64,000 bases of DNA from a virus. Positions 25,580 through 33,132 of the stretch are shown one piece after another. A program made the position numbers and the translations under genes. Position 1 is the first letter of the stretch. Every line of letters starts with the position of its first letter. The DNA is taken from the IMG/VR virus record IMGVR_UViG_3300017786_000003, positions 1 through 64,000 of that record; one strand, 5' to 3'. The notes below the pieces were generated by a model. That model searched no databases, was not told the DNA's origin, and worked only from the letters and a program-made list of their open reading frames with translations.

Positions 25580-26068
25580 ATGGCAGATACATATGAAGTA
25601 CATAAAATAATAATACATAATATATTCAAGGAATTAATAGATAATGATAATGTAAACTATGCTCATAACGCAGATCACATAAAAGATATACTACTTAGAG
25701 AGTTAAGCTCACACCACATAGAGTGTATAGTGCATCTTATGATGATAGAAGAAGAGTATAAGCCTGTCAAAGTAGGTGATTATGTAATAGTAAAACCTAA
25801 ATCATTCCATGTTAACCAAGAGTATGAACCTGATTATCTAAAAGAAATGGGTTTGTTACCAAGTGATGGCAAAGTATATGGTCAAGTAGTAGATGATGAA
25901 TCATGGTCCACCAGTTCAGTGTTTAATCCGTTTTATAGTAGAATAAAAGTTAATCTACTATATCATGATGATAAGCACCAGATAAAATATGTAGAAGATA
26001 CCTTTAATCCTATGCATTTACATAAGGTAGATAAGAAATCAATTAAGTATTTTAAAAAAGAAAAGTAA
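25580..26068 (+). CDS. hypothetical early protein
   Basis: 162 residues. The helical first third is His-rich (HNIFKELI, HNADHIKDILL, SHHIECIVHLMM). A beta-rich part starting VKVGDYVIVKPKSF follows, looking like a small SH3- or KOW-like barrel. It leads a short operon with the next two genes (2-base spacing). Not recognised. Confidence 0.55.
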   Translation: MADTYEVHKIIIHNIFKELIDNDNVNYAHNADHIKDILLRELSSHHIECIVHLMMIEEEYKPVKVGDYVIVKPKSFHVNQEYEPDYLKEMGLLPSDGKVYGQVVDDESWSTSSVFNPFYSRIKVNLLYHDDKHQIKYVEDTFNPMHLHKVDKKSIKYFKKEK

Positions 26069-26069
26069 T

Positions 26070-26267
26070 ATGGCACCTAAATTATCTATACAGTTAATTC
26101 AAAATGAGCAAAAGAACTACAATAGCATAAGAAAACATTATGCTGATAGCTTTGCACAATATATGAATAATAAGTATGCCTTAAATGACCCTGTTCTACA
26201 GAAAGAAAAGGATGAAGGTATGGCAATGCTTATATTATTAAAAGATCATGCACAAGACTTTAAATAG
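26070..26267 (+). CDS. small helical protein
   Basis: 65 residues, one or two helices, charged, no motif. It lies between a hypothetical gene and a helix-turn-helix gene, which it overlaps by 20 bases. Possibly a partner of the regulator. Confidence 0.5.
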   Translation: MAPKLSIQLIQNEQKNYNSIRKHYADSFAQYMNNKYALNDPVLQKEKDEGMAMLILLKDHAQDFK

Positions 26268-26499
26268 ATTTGGCATAGTATCACATAAGGTCATTACAGA
26301 TATAAATTTATCTGTTCAGTCTAAAGCACTATATAGTTTGCTGGCATGTTACTCTAATAAAGAGAGAACCTGCTTTCCATCTATAAGTAGATTAGCAGAT
26401 GACCTTGGCTCAAGTCAATCTAGCATACATAGATGGATTAAAGAGCTAAAACACTACCAATACATAAAAAGAGTTGGTAGAAAGATACATATAGTCTAA
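26248..26499 (+). CDS. helix-turn-helix protein (HTH_36-like)
   Basis: 83 residues with an N-terminal winged-helix pattern: KVITDINLSVQSKALYSLLA (about 14-33), then TCFPSISRLADDLGSSQSSI (about 41-60; helix-turn-helix) and HRWIKELKHYQYIKR. This is the order of the HTH_36 family found in plasmid and phage replication initiators and regulators. The C-terminal domain of RepA-like initiators is absent, so a transcription regulator or a replication accessory is more likely. The hairpin at 26525-26546 lies downstream. Confidence 0.75.
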   Translation: MHKTLNRFGIVSHKVITDINLSVQSKALYSLLACYSNKERTCFPSISRLADDLGSSQSSIHRWIKELKHYQYIKRVGRKIHIV

Positions 26500-26608
26500 A
26501 ACGTTAGCTATATATATGCAATATAATTTGGCATAAAGCCTAAATTCATTTAATTATACTGATACAGGAAGAGTTATATTATTATCTTTACAATAATAAT
26601 TTAAGATA

Positions 26609-26878
26609 ATGATAATACAACTTCCTAATGGACGTATAATAGAATGTTCAGTTGAACAGTACTTATCTCTCTCAGATGATGAGTATAATGACCTTAATGG
26701 TCTAAGTTCAGCGTATACAAAGGAAGTGGGTGATCCATTTTACAATAGTAGTTATAAACGCAATTCAGTACCAACATTTGTAGAGAATGAAATGATTCTT
26801 GAGAATGAACCGGCATTGGATGAAGTAACTTCTTTTGAGAAATTAGATGATCCGTATTTCCATTCAGATGATATCTAA
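26609..26878 (+). CDS. hypothetical acidic protein
   Basis: 89 residues, acidic. It starts MIIQLPNGRIIECSVEQYLS, an opening seen in small proteins of related phages, with the rest apparently disordered and ending in LDDPYFHSDDI. The 109-base gap upstream contains only the AATTTGGC/GCCTAAATT hairpin (26525-26546). Function unknown. Confidence 0.55.
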   Translation: MIIQLPNGRIIECSVEQYLSLSDDEYNDLNGLSSAYTKEVGDPFYNSSYKRNSVPTFVENEMILENEPALDEVTSFEKLDDPYFHSDDI

Positions 26879-26919
26879 TCATCAACAATTATTTTATTCA
26901 CACTTAAATTTTATTAAAA

Positions 26920-27486
26920 ATGCAAAAGAAAAATCAAGTAACCGTTGAAGCGGATGAGATGGGTAATGTTGTCCGTCAATCTAAAAACAAACCAGAATTT
27001 GGCTTTATCAGAGTAACTCAAAAGAGAGTTATGATTAACTCTAACAGCTTTGTTGACTATGTACCATTAAGTGCTATTATTGGTGGTAAAATAGAAGCAT
27101 TAGAAGCTTTAGAATGGACTGCCGGTGAGAAATTATCAGGTAGAATTGTTATCACAGAGAAATTAAATCCATTTAACAATGAAAACCCTAACCAACATTT
27201 AAAAATGGCAGGTCAAACGGGTGTTGTTTGTTCAGTAGATGGAGAACCTATTTATAGGAAAACATCTTATAGTTCAGATGCAACTGTTGAAGATGTATTG
27301 ATAGCACATGATAACGGAGAAGAAATCAGATTAGCAAATGGAACTGCTACAACAGCAAAGATTAACAAAGAAGTTAAGCCTGCTGAAGCATTTGGTTTAG
27401 AATCTGAAGAGAAAGTAGATGAAGTAGAAGATGTGGTTGAAGTTACAGATAATGTAGAAGAAGTTGTTGAAGATTTTACTCTTTAA
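26920..27486 (+). CDS. possible ssDNA-binding-type protein with acidic tail
   Basis: 188 residues. The first 140 or so residues are beta-rich (FGFIRVTQKRVMINSNSFVD, then PLSAIIGGKIEALEAL, then a basic KMAGQTGVVCSVDG segment). An Asp/Glu/Val-rich linker and a VEDFTL-type tip follow. Acidic tails ending in an aromatic/hydrophobic tip are typical of phage and bacterial SSBs. The family is not recognised, and another SSB candidate sits at 35413. It is followed by a nested hairpin. Confidence 0.45.
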   Translation: MQKKNQVTVEADEMGNVVRQSKNKPEFGFIRVTQKRVMINSNSFVDYVPLSAIIGGKIEALEALEWTAGEKLSGRIVITEKLNPFNNENPNQHLKMAGQTGVVCSVDGEPIYRKTSYSSDATVEDVLIAHDNGEEIRLANGTATTAKINKEVKPAEAFGLESEEKVDEVEDVVEVTDNVEEVVEDFTL

Positions 27487-27504
27487 TAAACTATAAATCA
27501 TAAG

Positions 27505-27560
27505 ATTAGCTCAGAATCCTGGGGTGTACGGTAATTCATTACCTACCAGGCTGAGCTAAT
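27505..27560 (+). terminator. nested hairpin structure, probable terminator
   Basis: Outer stem ATTAGCTCAG (27505-27514) with CTGAGCTAAT (27551-27560); middle CCTGG (27518-27522) with CCAGG (27546-27550); inner GGTAA (27530-27534) with TTACC (27539-27543). All are perfect. TTTATAT follows. The loop sequence is unlike a tRNA. Confidence 0.7.
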
Positions 27561-27603
27561 TTTATATTACTTAACATAATCTATAACTAAAACCTAAACA
27601 AGT

Positions 27604-28131
27604 ATGCTATCACAGGAACAACTACAACAACTAAAACTAAGTGAGGCTGAATCCAAGCTTAGTAAGCGTGTAGAACGCTACCAATATTTGGGTCTATATG
27701 ATGAATATCAATTACACCCACCATCAATCATCAATTCATTTCAATATTCTAAACTTAATCCTTATCAACATTTTTTATTTAAACGTGTACTACATGGATT
27801 AAAGGTTTATAAACCTGAAGAAGTTAGAAAACTTCATTGGGACAAGAAACGTAGAATAACAAGGGTATGGAAAAGAGCACAGAAAGAGCTCAATGCATGG
27901 AAGCAAATGCTTTGTAATAAGAAAATAAATCATTATCTTAGTACAACTTTTAAGCATTCTTCATTGGCTCAATACATAGCTTCATTTCCACCAGAAGAAG
28001 TGTTAGATGATTACACTAACACTATGACTTTCAAAGAGTTAGGTATTAACTATGAAGATGTTATACTAAAGTTTATGTCACTAGGTCTATTACCAAGGAA
28101 TTACTTTACTATAAAATCAAATGGCAATTAA
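27604..28131 (+). CDS. hypothetical basic protein
   Basis: 175 residues, Lys/Arg/Tyr-rich and mainly helical, with a KVYKPEEVRKLHWDKKRRIT segment in the middle. The C-terminal helix overlaps the HNH-like gene start by 11 bases. It may act with that nuclease on DNA, but no family is recognised. Confidence 0.55.
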   Translation: MLSQEQLQQLKLSEAESKLSKRVERYQYLGLYDEYQLHPPSIINSFQYSKLNPYQHFLFKRVLHGLKVYKPEEVRKLHWDKKRRITRVWKRAQKELNAWKQMLCNKKINHYLSTTFKHSSLAQYIASFPPEEVLDDYTNTMTFKELGINYEDVILKFMSLGLLPRNYFTIKSNGN

Positions 28132-28393
28132 GAAATACTCTAAGAAAATGTCAAAGACTAATGCTTCATATGCAAAATTGCGTAGGAAGTATTTAATGGA
28201 TCATCCAGTATGTCATGCTAAGATACACAAGTGTAGTTTACACGCAACAGATGTCCATCATAAACAGGGCCGTGGTTTACATCATTTAGATGTAAACACG
28301 TGGCTACCTGTTTGTAGAAATTGCCATATGTGGATAGAAGAACATCCTGCAGAAGCAATTGAATTAGGTTACTCAATACCAAGATCTAAATAA
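28121..28393 (+). CDS. HNH-type endonuclease-like protein
   Basis: 90 residues. Two Cys (in HPVCHAKIHKC, about 30-38) precede ATDVHHKQGRG (about 43-53), followed by LDVNTWLPVCRNCHMWIEEH. The order CxxxxxxC, then a His-His, then an Asn/Asp and CxxCH matches the beta-beta-alpha-metal fold with zinc-binding knuckles. It may nick DNA during replication or packaging. It is not flanked by homing-type intron signals, so I treat it as a resident gene. Confidence 0.7.
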   Translation: MAIKKYSKKMSKTNASYAKLRRKYLMDHPVCHAKIHKCSLHATDVHHKQGRGLHHLDVNTWLPVCRNCHMWIEEHPAEAIELGYSIPRSK

Positions 28394-28398
28394 ACAAT

Positions 28399-28494
28399 AT
28401 GAAAAAGAATTTCAATATTAAACCGTGGGTATGGTTACTAATATTATTAATCACATACCTAATATGGTCTAATATATTAAAAGTTATATTATGA
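28399..28494 (+). CDS. 31-residue membrane peptide
   Basis: The ATG at 28399 lies five bases past the HNH gene. The TGA overlaps the next ATG (ATGA). The sequence is a short basic start followed by one hydrophobic span (VWLLILLITYLIW). Tight coupling supports expression. Confidence 0.55.
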   Translation: MKKNFNIKPWVWLLILLITYLIWSNILKVIL

Positions 28495-29591
28495 ATAGTA
28501 GAGATATAGTCCAAGCAGATGCATTAGCAATAGCAATGCAACATAAAAGATGTGGTCTAGGGATATCAATGGGTGTTGGTAAAACTAGAATTGCAATTAA
28601 TCATTTATTAAAGAATTTTAATCCATTTATAAATGTTTTAGTAGTAATACCAAAAACCTCAGTAATGAAGTCTTGGTATGATGAATTAGATAATATGAAT
28701 AACAATACCTTAGAAGATCATATTACATTTACTACTTATTTATCACTCAAGAAACATAATCCAAATGATTATGATATAGTTTATCTAGATGAGTGTCACT
28801 CTATATTACCAGGCCATGAAGTATTCTTATCACAGTTTCAAGGTAAGATATTAGGACTAACAGGTACACCACCAAGAAATAAGCAGTCAGATAAGGGTAA
28901 ATTAGTACAGAAGTACTGTCCTATTAGATATAGTTTTGATGTAGACAAAGCTACTGATTCAAAAATATTAAATGATTACAAGATAATTGTACATCAATTA
29001 GAACTGTCCAAGTTACCAGCACTTAAAAAGAAAAATAAGAATGGTGGACATTGGTGGACATCAGAATATAAAGATTATAACTATGTAACATCTAGATTAG
29101 CAGATGCTCAAACTCAAAAGCAAATTCAGTTTGCAAGGATAATGAGAATGAGAGCTTTGATGGATTATACAAGTAAAGAGAGCTATGTAAAGAGTATGAT
29201 TAAAAACATTGATAGTAAATGTATTGTCTTTGCTAATACTCAAGCACAAGCAGACAGAATATGTAAACATAGTTATCATTCAAAGAATCCAAAGTCAGAG
29301 GATAATTTAGAATTGTTCTCTGATGGCAGGATAAGTAAACTATCATGTGTATTACAATTGAGTGAAGGAGTATCAATACCTAATTTAAAGCAAGGTGTTA
29401 TAATGCATGCGTATGGCAATGAAAAAAAGACTGCTCAAAGGATAGGTAGATTACTAAGACTTAATCCTACTGAGACAGCAACTTGTCATATACTGTGTTA
29501 CAAAGGTACACAAGATGAAAGATGGGTGGAATCAGCATTAAAGTCGTTTGATGAGAATAAAATTAAATTATATAATCCTTTAAATAAATAG
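28491..29591 (+). CDS. SF2 DNA helicase (SNF2/RAD3-like)
   Basis: 366 residues. Motif I is GISMGVGKT (about 24-32), motif II DECHS (about 99-103), motif III LTGTPP (about 122-127) and motif VI QRIGRLLRL (about 313-321). A middle Zn-free linker is Lys-rich. The layout fits superfamily 2 remodelling helicases common in Bacteroidota phages. It probably unwinds or remodels replication or recombination intermediates. It overlaps the membrane-peptide gene by four bases and leads into a zinc-ribbon gene. Confidence 0.85.
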   Translation: MNSRDIVQADALAIAMQHKRCGLGISMGVGKTRIAINHLLKNFNPFINVLVVIPKTSVMKSWYDELDNMNNNTLEDHITFTTYLSLKKHNPNDYDIVYLDECHSILPGHEVFLSQFQGKILGLTGTPPRNKQSDKGKLVQKYCPIRYSFDVDKATDSKILNDYKIIVHQLELSKLPALKKKNKNGGHWWTSEYKDYNYVTSRLADAQTQKQIQFARIMRMRALMDYTSKESYVKSMIKNIDSKCIVFANTQAQADRICKHSYHSKNPKSEDNLELFSDGRISKLSCVLQLSEGVSIPNLKQGVIMHAYGNEKKTAQRIGRLLRLNPTETATCHILCYKGTQDERWVESALKSFDENKIKLYNPLNK

Positions 29592-29593
29592 AT

Positions 29594-29908
29594 ATGGGAA
29601 GAATGAAAGAAATATTTATGGCCCAGATGGAAGAGAAGTACCAAGGTAGCCATGATGCATATATACAAGACATGGCACGTGTTAGCGTGGAAGAGTGGAT
29701 CAGTGATGATGAACGTAGTAAACGTGACCCTAATAAATTTAGAAAGCCAAGTTATAATGATATAGAAGTTGGTATAAAATATGTGTGTCCTAATTGTTTT
29801 GCACATTCAAGGCTACATAGCACAATAAATAATGAGACAGAAGTGGAATGTCTAGATTGTGGCCAAGAGTTTGTTATTGTAGATAAAAATACTCTAAGAT
29901 TTAAGTAA
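29594..29908 (+). CDS. zinc-ribbon protein
   Basis: 104 residues. The N-terminal part is helical and charged. Near the C-terminus YVCPNCFAHSRLHS and then ECLDCGQEF give the two CxxC pairs of a zinc ribbon (about 67-70 and 87-90). It follows the SF2 helicase by two bases and overlaps the next gene by one base. A nucleic-acid-binding helper is likely; its exact role is unknown. Confidence 0.65.
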   Translation: MGRMKEIFMAQMEEKYQGSHDAYIQDMARVSVEEWISDDERSKRDPNKFRKPSYNDIEVGIKYVCPNCFAHSRLHSTINNETEVECLDCGQEFVIVDKNTLRFK

Positions 29909-30168
29909 TGGAGTATACATATGATCATAATGGTAAAGTACTTGATATGGAATATGACTATACCAAAGGAGAAAGGGCTATTGACTACTACGCAGATGGT
30001 AGTGGTTATCCCGGATCACCATCATTAGTAACAATAACTAACGTATGGGTTGCATTGAAAGATAGAAGAGGACACCTTGTACATGTAGATGTGAAAGATT
30101 TAATTGAAGAAGAGTACTTGGACTTAGAACTTGTAGAAGAAGAGATACTAGAATCAATAGAAGAATAA
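29908..30168 (+). CDS. hypothetical acidic protein
   Basis: 86 residues, beta-rich at the start (YTYDHNGKVLDMEYDYTKGE), then a strongly acidic Glu/Leu C-terminal helix. Its ATG overlaps the stop of the zinc-ribbon gene (TAATG). Followed by a branched hairpin. No family recognised. Confidence 0.55.
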   Translation: MEYTYDHNGKVLDMEYDYTKGERAIDYYADGSGYPGSPSLVTITNVWVALKDRRGHLVHVDVKDLIEEEYLDLELVEEEILESIEE

Positions 30169-30176
30169 CAGGTTAT

Positions 30177-30235
30177 TACGGACTGGGTATAAAGGCAATT
30201 TTGCCAGAACAGTTAATACTATTACTCAGTCCGTA
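30177..30235 (+). terminator. branched hairpin, probable terminator
   Basis: Outer stem TACGGACTG (30177-30185) with CAGTCCGTA (30227-30235); inside it GGCAA (30194-30198) with TTGCC (30201-30205) and a weak AGTTAAT/ATTACT arm. The architecture matches the elements at 27505 and 48882. Confidence 0.65.
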
Positions 30236-30252
30236 GTACACTACAATAAAAT

Positions 30253-30603
30253 ATGAAAACAATACTAACAATACTAATAGGTTTAAAAATTTCAGTTACA
30301 GCCACTATATATCATGCAGTTCCTGGTCAGACAGACAGCACACCATTTATTACAGCATCTAATAAAGTTATAGATAAAGATAATCCTGGTGGACATAGAT
30401 GGATAGCAGTATCTAGAGACTTAGAAGCTTTGGGTTATACATTTGGTACACGTGTATGTGTAGAGAATGCAGGTCCAATGGATGGCTATTGGATAGTACA
30501 AGATAGAATGAATAAAAGATGGACACACAGAATAGATTTTTTAGTTAATGAATCTATGAAAGGTGGTAAGTGGGATAACGTAACAATATATTTAGATAAA
30601 TAA
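30253..30603 (+). CDS. exported 3D-domain (RlpA/MltA-like barrel) protein
   Basis: 116 residues. A short N-terminal hydrophobic stretch (KTILTILIGLKISVTATIY) may be a signal or anchor. The rest carries 3D-domain features: a PGQTDSTPFITASN start, GHRWIAVSRDLEA (about 60-72), GTRVCVENAG (about 80-89) and WIVQDRMNKRWTHRIDF (about 96-112) with conserved Asp residues. In this fold (double-psi beta-barrel) relatives act on peptidoglycan glycan strands. An envelope-modifying early enzyme is likely, with no experimental support here. Confidence 0.7.
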   Translation: MKTILTILIGLKISVTATIYHAVPGQTDSTPFITASNKVIDKDNPGGHRWIAVSRDLEALGYTFGTRVCVENAGPMDGYWIVQDRMNKRWTHRIDFLVNESMKGGKWDNVTIYLDK

Positions 30604-30605
30604 TT

Positions 30606-30791
30606 ATGAAACATTTTGCAAATAACGGTAAAGAATATCTTAAGAAACCAGAAATGACAGAAGAAGATATTAAGTATAGACAAGGTAGATCCAGACACAG
30701 AGTAGAAGCAACAGAGAAATTTGCTGCTTGGACTGTAATGATTTGTATAATCCTAATGGGAATATTAATAATGTTAAGTCAACTTGTATGA
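30606..30791 (+). CDS. single-span membrane protein
   Basis: 61 residues. A charged N-terminal half is followed by a membrane span near the end (AAWTVMICIILMGILIMLSQ). It lies two bases after the 3D-domain gene and overlaps the next gene by four (ATGA), so it belongs to the same envelope-directed operon. Confidence 0.6.
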   Translation: MKHFANNGKEYLKKPEMTEEDIKYRQGRSRHRVEATEKFAAWTVMICIILMGILIMLSQLV

Positions 30792-31171
30792 AGGATCAAT
30801 TGTTTGTAGAAGCACGTGTAAAAGATGGGGAATTACATTTCCCTATAAAAGCATATGAAATTAAATTTAAAAACTTTTTAAAAGATCAGCCTGAGAGTGT
30901 AAGGTTGGATATATTTATTGGTGTCAATGATGGTAAAGGTAGTAACCCGCAGCTAGCAAGGATACATGCTATGATTAGAGAGATAGCAAATGAAATAGGT
31001 CATACATTTGAAGAGGTTAAACTACAAGTCAAGCGTAGAGCGGGTTTATGTTTTATGAGAAACAATGTAGAATACTGTAAGTCCTTTGCTAAATGTGATA
31101 AAGAAGAACTAAACTTGGCTATACAAGCTGCTATGGAAATAGGAGATTTTGGTGGTATGCAGTTAAGATGA
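30788..31171 (+). CDS. hypothetical protein
   Basis: 127 residues from the ATG at 30788. An upstream TTG at 30728 lies inside the preceding gene and is less likely. Mixed alpha/beta with KVNDGKGSN-like and QVKRRAGLCFMRNN segments and three Cys. Recombination accessory proteins of the NinB type have similar size, but I cannot confirm this. Its end overlaps a convergent gene (31163-31303) by nine bases. Confidence 0.55.
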   Translation: MKDQLFVEARVKDGELHFPIKAYEIKFKNFLKDQPESVRLDIFIGVNDGKGSNPQLARIHAMIREIANEIGHTFEEVKLQVKRRAGLCFMRNNVEYCKSFAKCDKEELNLAIQAAMEIGDFGGMQLR

Positions 31172-31303
31172 TAAGAAAACAGCATAAGCTTTATGCTTTG
31201 CTTTAGGATTAATTAATCTCTTTTCTAATACAGCAGGTTCTTTAATAGCATCTTTAGGTAAGTACTTAGGATTTTTACTATTAAGTTTTCTTTTTTTAGG
31301 CAT
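31163..31303 (-). CDS. 46-residue basic protein, second gene of a minus-strand bicistron
   Basis: The ATG at 31303 shares one base with the stop of the upstream minus-strand gene (TAATG), and the TAA is at 31165-31163. The peptide starts MPKKRKLNSKNPKYLPKDA and is Lys-rich with a hydrophobic tail. Stop-start overlap argues for translational coupling. Its end runs under the end of the plus-strand gene 30788-31171. Confidence 0.55.
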   Translation of the reverse strand: MPKKRKLNSKNPKYLPKDAIKEPAVLEKRLINPKAKHKAYAVFLSS

Positions 31304-31749
31304 TACTTTACAACTTTTAATTTAGATTGAAGATCCTTGAACTTCTCAGTTATATCTTCTCCTCTCTTCATCATCTCAGCAACCTCTCTAAGTTCATCTT
31401 TAGTTGCAGAAGTTTCAGTCTTCTGTTCAAGACCTTGTTTCTGTGCTTTATATTTTAGCTCTTGTAGTAGAGAAAACAAAGTGTATATTCTTGACTCAAA
31501 TTGATCAAGCTTAGGAAGATTTTTTATATCATCCTCAGATACATCTTCACCATTATTTTTTCTGGTTGCAACATCAACTATCTTTTCAAATTTTTTAAAG
31601 GTGTATGCAATATTATCTGCATAGTCACTTTCTAAAATATCATTTGTAATAATATTTTGGAGTGAAGTAATGTAAACAGTAGAACACTCAATATTTTTAA
31701 TAACCTTTGAGTGATCATAAGTAGAATAAGTTTGTAAAGATTCAGACAT
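31303..31749 (-). CDS. coiled-coil protein on the opposite strand to its surroundings
   Basis: 148 residues from the ATG at 31749; a TTG at 31770 would add seven residues. Entirely helical and charged, with long heptad-like segments (about 50-75 and 95-140). No known family. It is the only minus-strand gene pair within the 26-kb plus-strand block. It has its own Bacteroidota-type promoter directly upstream, divergent from the uracil-DNA glycosylase. Timing may differ from the early genes, perhaps late or regulatory. Confidence 0.6.
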   Translation of the reverse strand: MSESLQTYSTYDHSKVIKNIECSTVYITSLQNIITNDILESDYADNIAYTFKKFEKIVDVATRKNNGEDVSEDDIKNLPKLDQFESRIYTLFSLLQELKYKAQKQGLEQKTETSATKDELREVAEMMKRGEDITEKFKDLQSKLKVVK

Positions 31750-31767
31750 ATTAATTAATTTAGAATA

Positions 31768-31799
31768 CAAATATAATATAATTTATGGAAAAAGTTCAA
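31768..31799 (-). promoter_or_regulatory. Bacteroidota-type promoter of the minus-strand bicistron
   Basis: On the minus strand a TTG (31799-31797) is followed after 21 bases by TATATTTG (31775-31768), matching TTG-N19-21-TAnnTTTG. The -33 part lies within the first codons of the glycosylase gene on the other strand. The ATG follows 18 bases after the -7 box. Confidence 0.6.
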
Positions 31800-32504
31800 G
31801 TAGACATAATAAATCTTAGAGAAAATTTAAATAAAAAATTAATAGAAAGCGGTTGGGATACAATGTTATCTCCATATATAAATGGTCTTAGCTTTGATCA
31901 TATAGTAAATGAGCTTGTAAATAATGTAAATGCAGGTAGAAGATTTACACCAAAGTTCAAAGACATATTCAATGCATTCTATGAGTGTCCATATGATAAA
32001 GTAAAAGTTGTAATGGTAGGCCAAGATCCATACCCACAGTTAGGAGTTGCGGATGGTATAGCATTTAGCTGTAGTAAAAAAGGTAAAGCAGAAAAGTCTT
32101 TACAATATATACTAAAGCAAACTATTGGTAATTACACTGACACAGGTAGAGTTATGTATACACCAGAAGAATGTGATCTAAGACGTTGGGCTAACCAGGG
32201 TGTATTATTAATTAATACAGCATTTACATGTGAAGTAAACAAAATAGGATCTCATTATGCAATATGGAAATCATTTACTGAATACCTATTTGATAATCTA
32301 AATAGACATAACCAAGATCTAATATTTGTATTACTTGGTAAGAAAGCAGAAGCATGGTCTCCGTGGTTGGATAACGTTAGAAAGATTTATGTAAGTCACC
32401 CAGCATCAGCTGCATATAGAGGTGGTGAATGGGACTGTAAGGATGTATTTAATTTAGTAAATGAAAAGCTAGAATACCTTGAAAAAGATAGGATAGAATG
32501 GTAG
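31785..32504 (+). CDS. ung: uracil-DNA glycosylase (family 1-like)
   Basis: 239 residues, close to family 1 length. VVMVGQDPYPQLGVADGIAF (about 75-94) contains the GQDPY water-activating loop. VLLINTAFTC (about 142-151) is the uracil-pocket segment. VLLGKKAEAW and SHPASAAYRGG (about 204-214) stand in for the HPSP leucine-loop region, somewhat divergent from the classic LSAHPSPLS. It removes uracil from DNA, protecting an AT-rich genome from deaminated cytosine. crAss-like phages often carry such a gene. It is divergent from the minus-strand bicistron. Confidence 0.85.
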   Translation: MEKVQVDIINLRENLNKKLIESGWDTMLSPYINGLSFDHIVNELVNNVNAGRRFTPKFKDIFNAFYECPYDKVKVVMVGQDPYPQLGVADGIAFSCSKKGKAEKSLQYILKQTIGNYTDTGRVMYTPEECDLRRWANQGVLLINTAFTCEVNKIGSHYAIWKSFTEYLFDNLNRHNQDLIFVLLGKKAEAWSPWLDNVRKIYVSHPASAAYRGGEWDCKDVFNLVNEKLEYLEKDRIEW

Positions 32505-32541
32505 AATTTTGTATCTTTATAACCTTTAAAACCAAGCACAT

Positions 32542-33132
32542 ATGTGGGAACTATTCCAAAAGATATTAGCTCAAAAGCTAACACCCAATCAAGCACTTAT
32601 ACTATTTTCAATGAAACAAAAAGTTGGCTTAGCGTCAATAGAAGAGTCAGATAAAAAAGCTCTTGTTGATTTAGGTTTGATAGTAAAAGAGAATGGTACA
32701 TATACAATGTCTCCAGAAGCAAGAATGTTCTGTATTAGACTAGATAATTATTTTATAAAGGCCAAAAAGAAAACAGATATCCAACTAATGGGTAAGAACT
32801 TTGTTGACAAGATTAATTCATATAGAGAAATATTCCCTGCTAAAAGATTACCAAGCGGTAATCCTGCACGTAATAACGTAAAAGCATTGGGAGAAAACTT
32901 TAGATGGTTCTTTGAAACTTATGATTACACATGGGATGATGTTATGAAGGCTACTAAAATGTATGTTAATGAGTATAGAGATGCTGACTATTTGTATATG
33001 CAAACAAGTCAATACTTTATATCAAAGCAAGACAAGCACAAAGTAAAGCATTCAAGACTTGCTGACTACTGTGATTTAATAATAGAAGGGATCAATACAG
33101 AAGATGATCACTTTAAAGAAAAAGTTGTATGA
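32542..33132 (+). CDS. replication-module protein, possible winged-helix helicase partner
   Basis: 196 residues. The N-terminal 70 residues alternate helix and hairpin (TPNQALILFSMKQKVGLASI, then SDKKALVDLGLIVKENGTYT), as in a winged helix. The C-terminal part (about 100-190) is helical with many aromatic residues (DYTWDDVMKATKMYVNEYRD). It directly overlaps the DnaB-like helicase gene by four bases, which would suit a helicase loader or organiser. That role is inference. Confidence 0.55.
   Translation: MWELFQKILAQKLTPNQALILFSMKQKVGLASIEESDKKALVDLGLIVKENGTYTMSPEARMFCIRLDNYFIKAKKKTDIQLMGKNFVDKINSYREIFPAKRLPSGNPARNNVKALGENFRWFFETYDYTWDDVMKATKMYVNEYRDADYLYMQTSQYFISKQDKHKVKHSRLADYCDLIIEGINTEDDHFKEKVV

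Noticed and set aside
27505-27560. TTAGCTCAG looks like a tRNA D-arm
   Set aside because: The sequence is a perfect nested palindrome with no anticodon arm, no T-arm consensus and no acceptor stem, so it is a terminator-like hairpin.
30728-30787. TTG start extending the gene at 30788 by 20 codons
   Set aside because: The extension runs inside the preceding membrane-protein gene; the ATG at 30788 gives the usual ATGA coupling.
31189-31205. AGCATAAGCTTTATGCT as terminator of the gene ending at 31171
   Set aside because: It lies within the coupled minus-strand gene 31163-31303 and has no T-run, so I do not call it a terminator.
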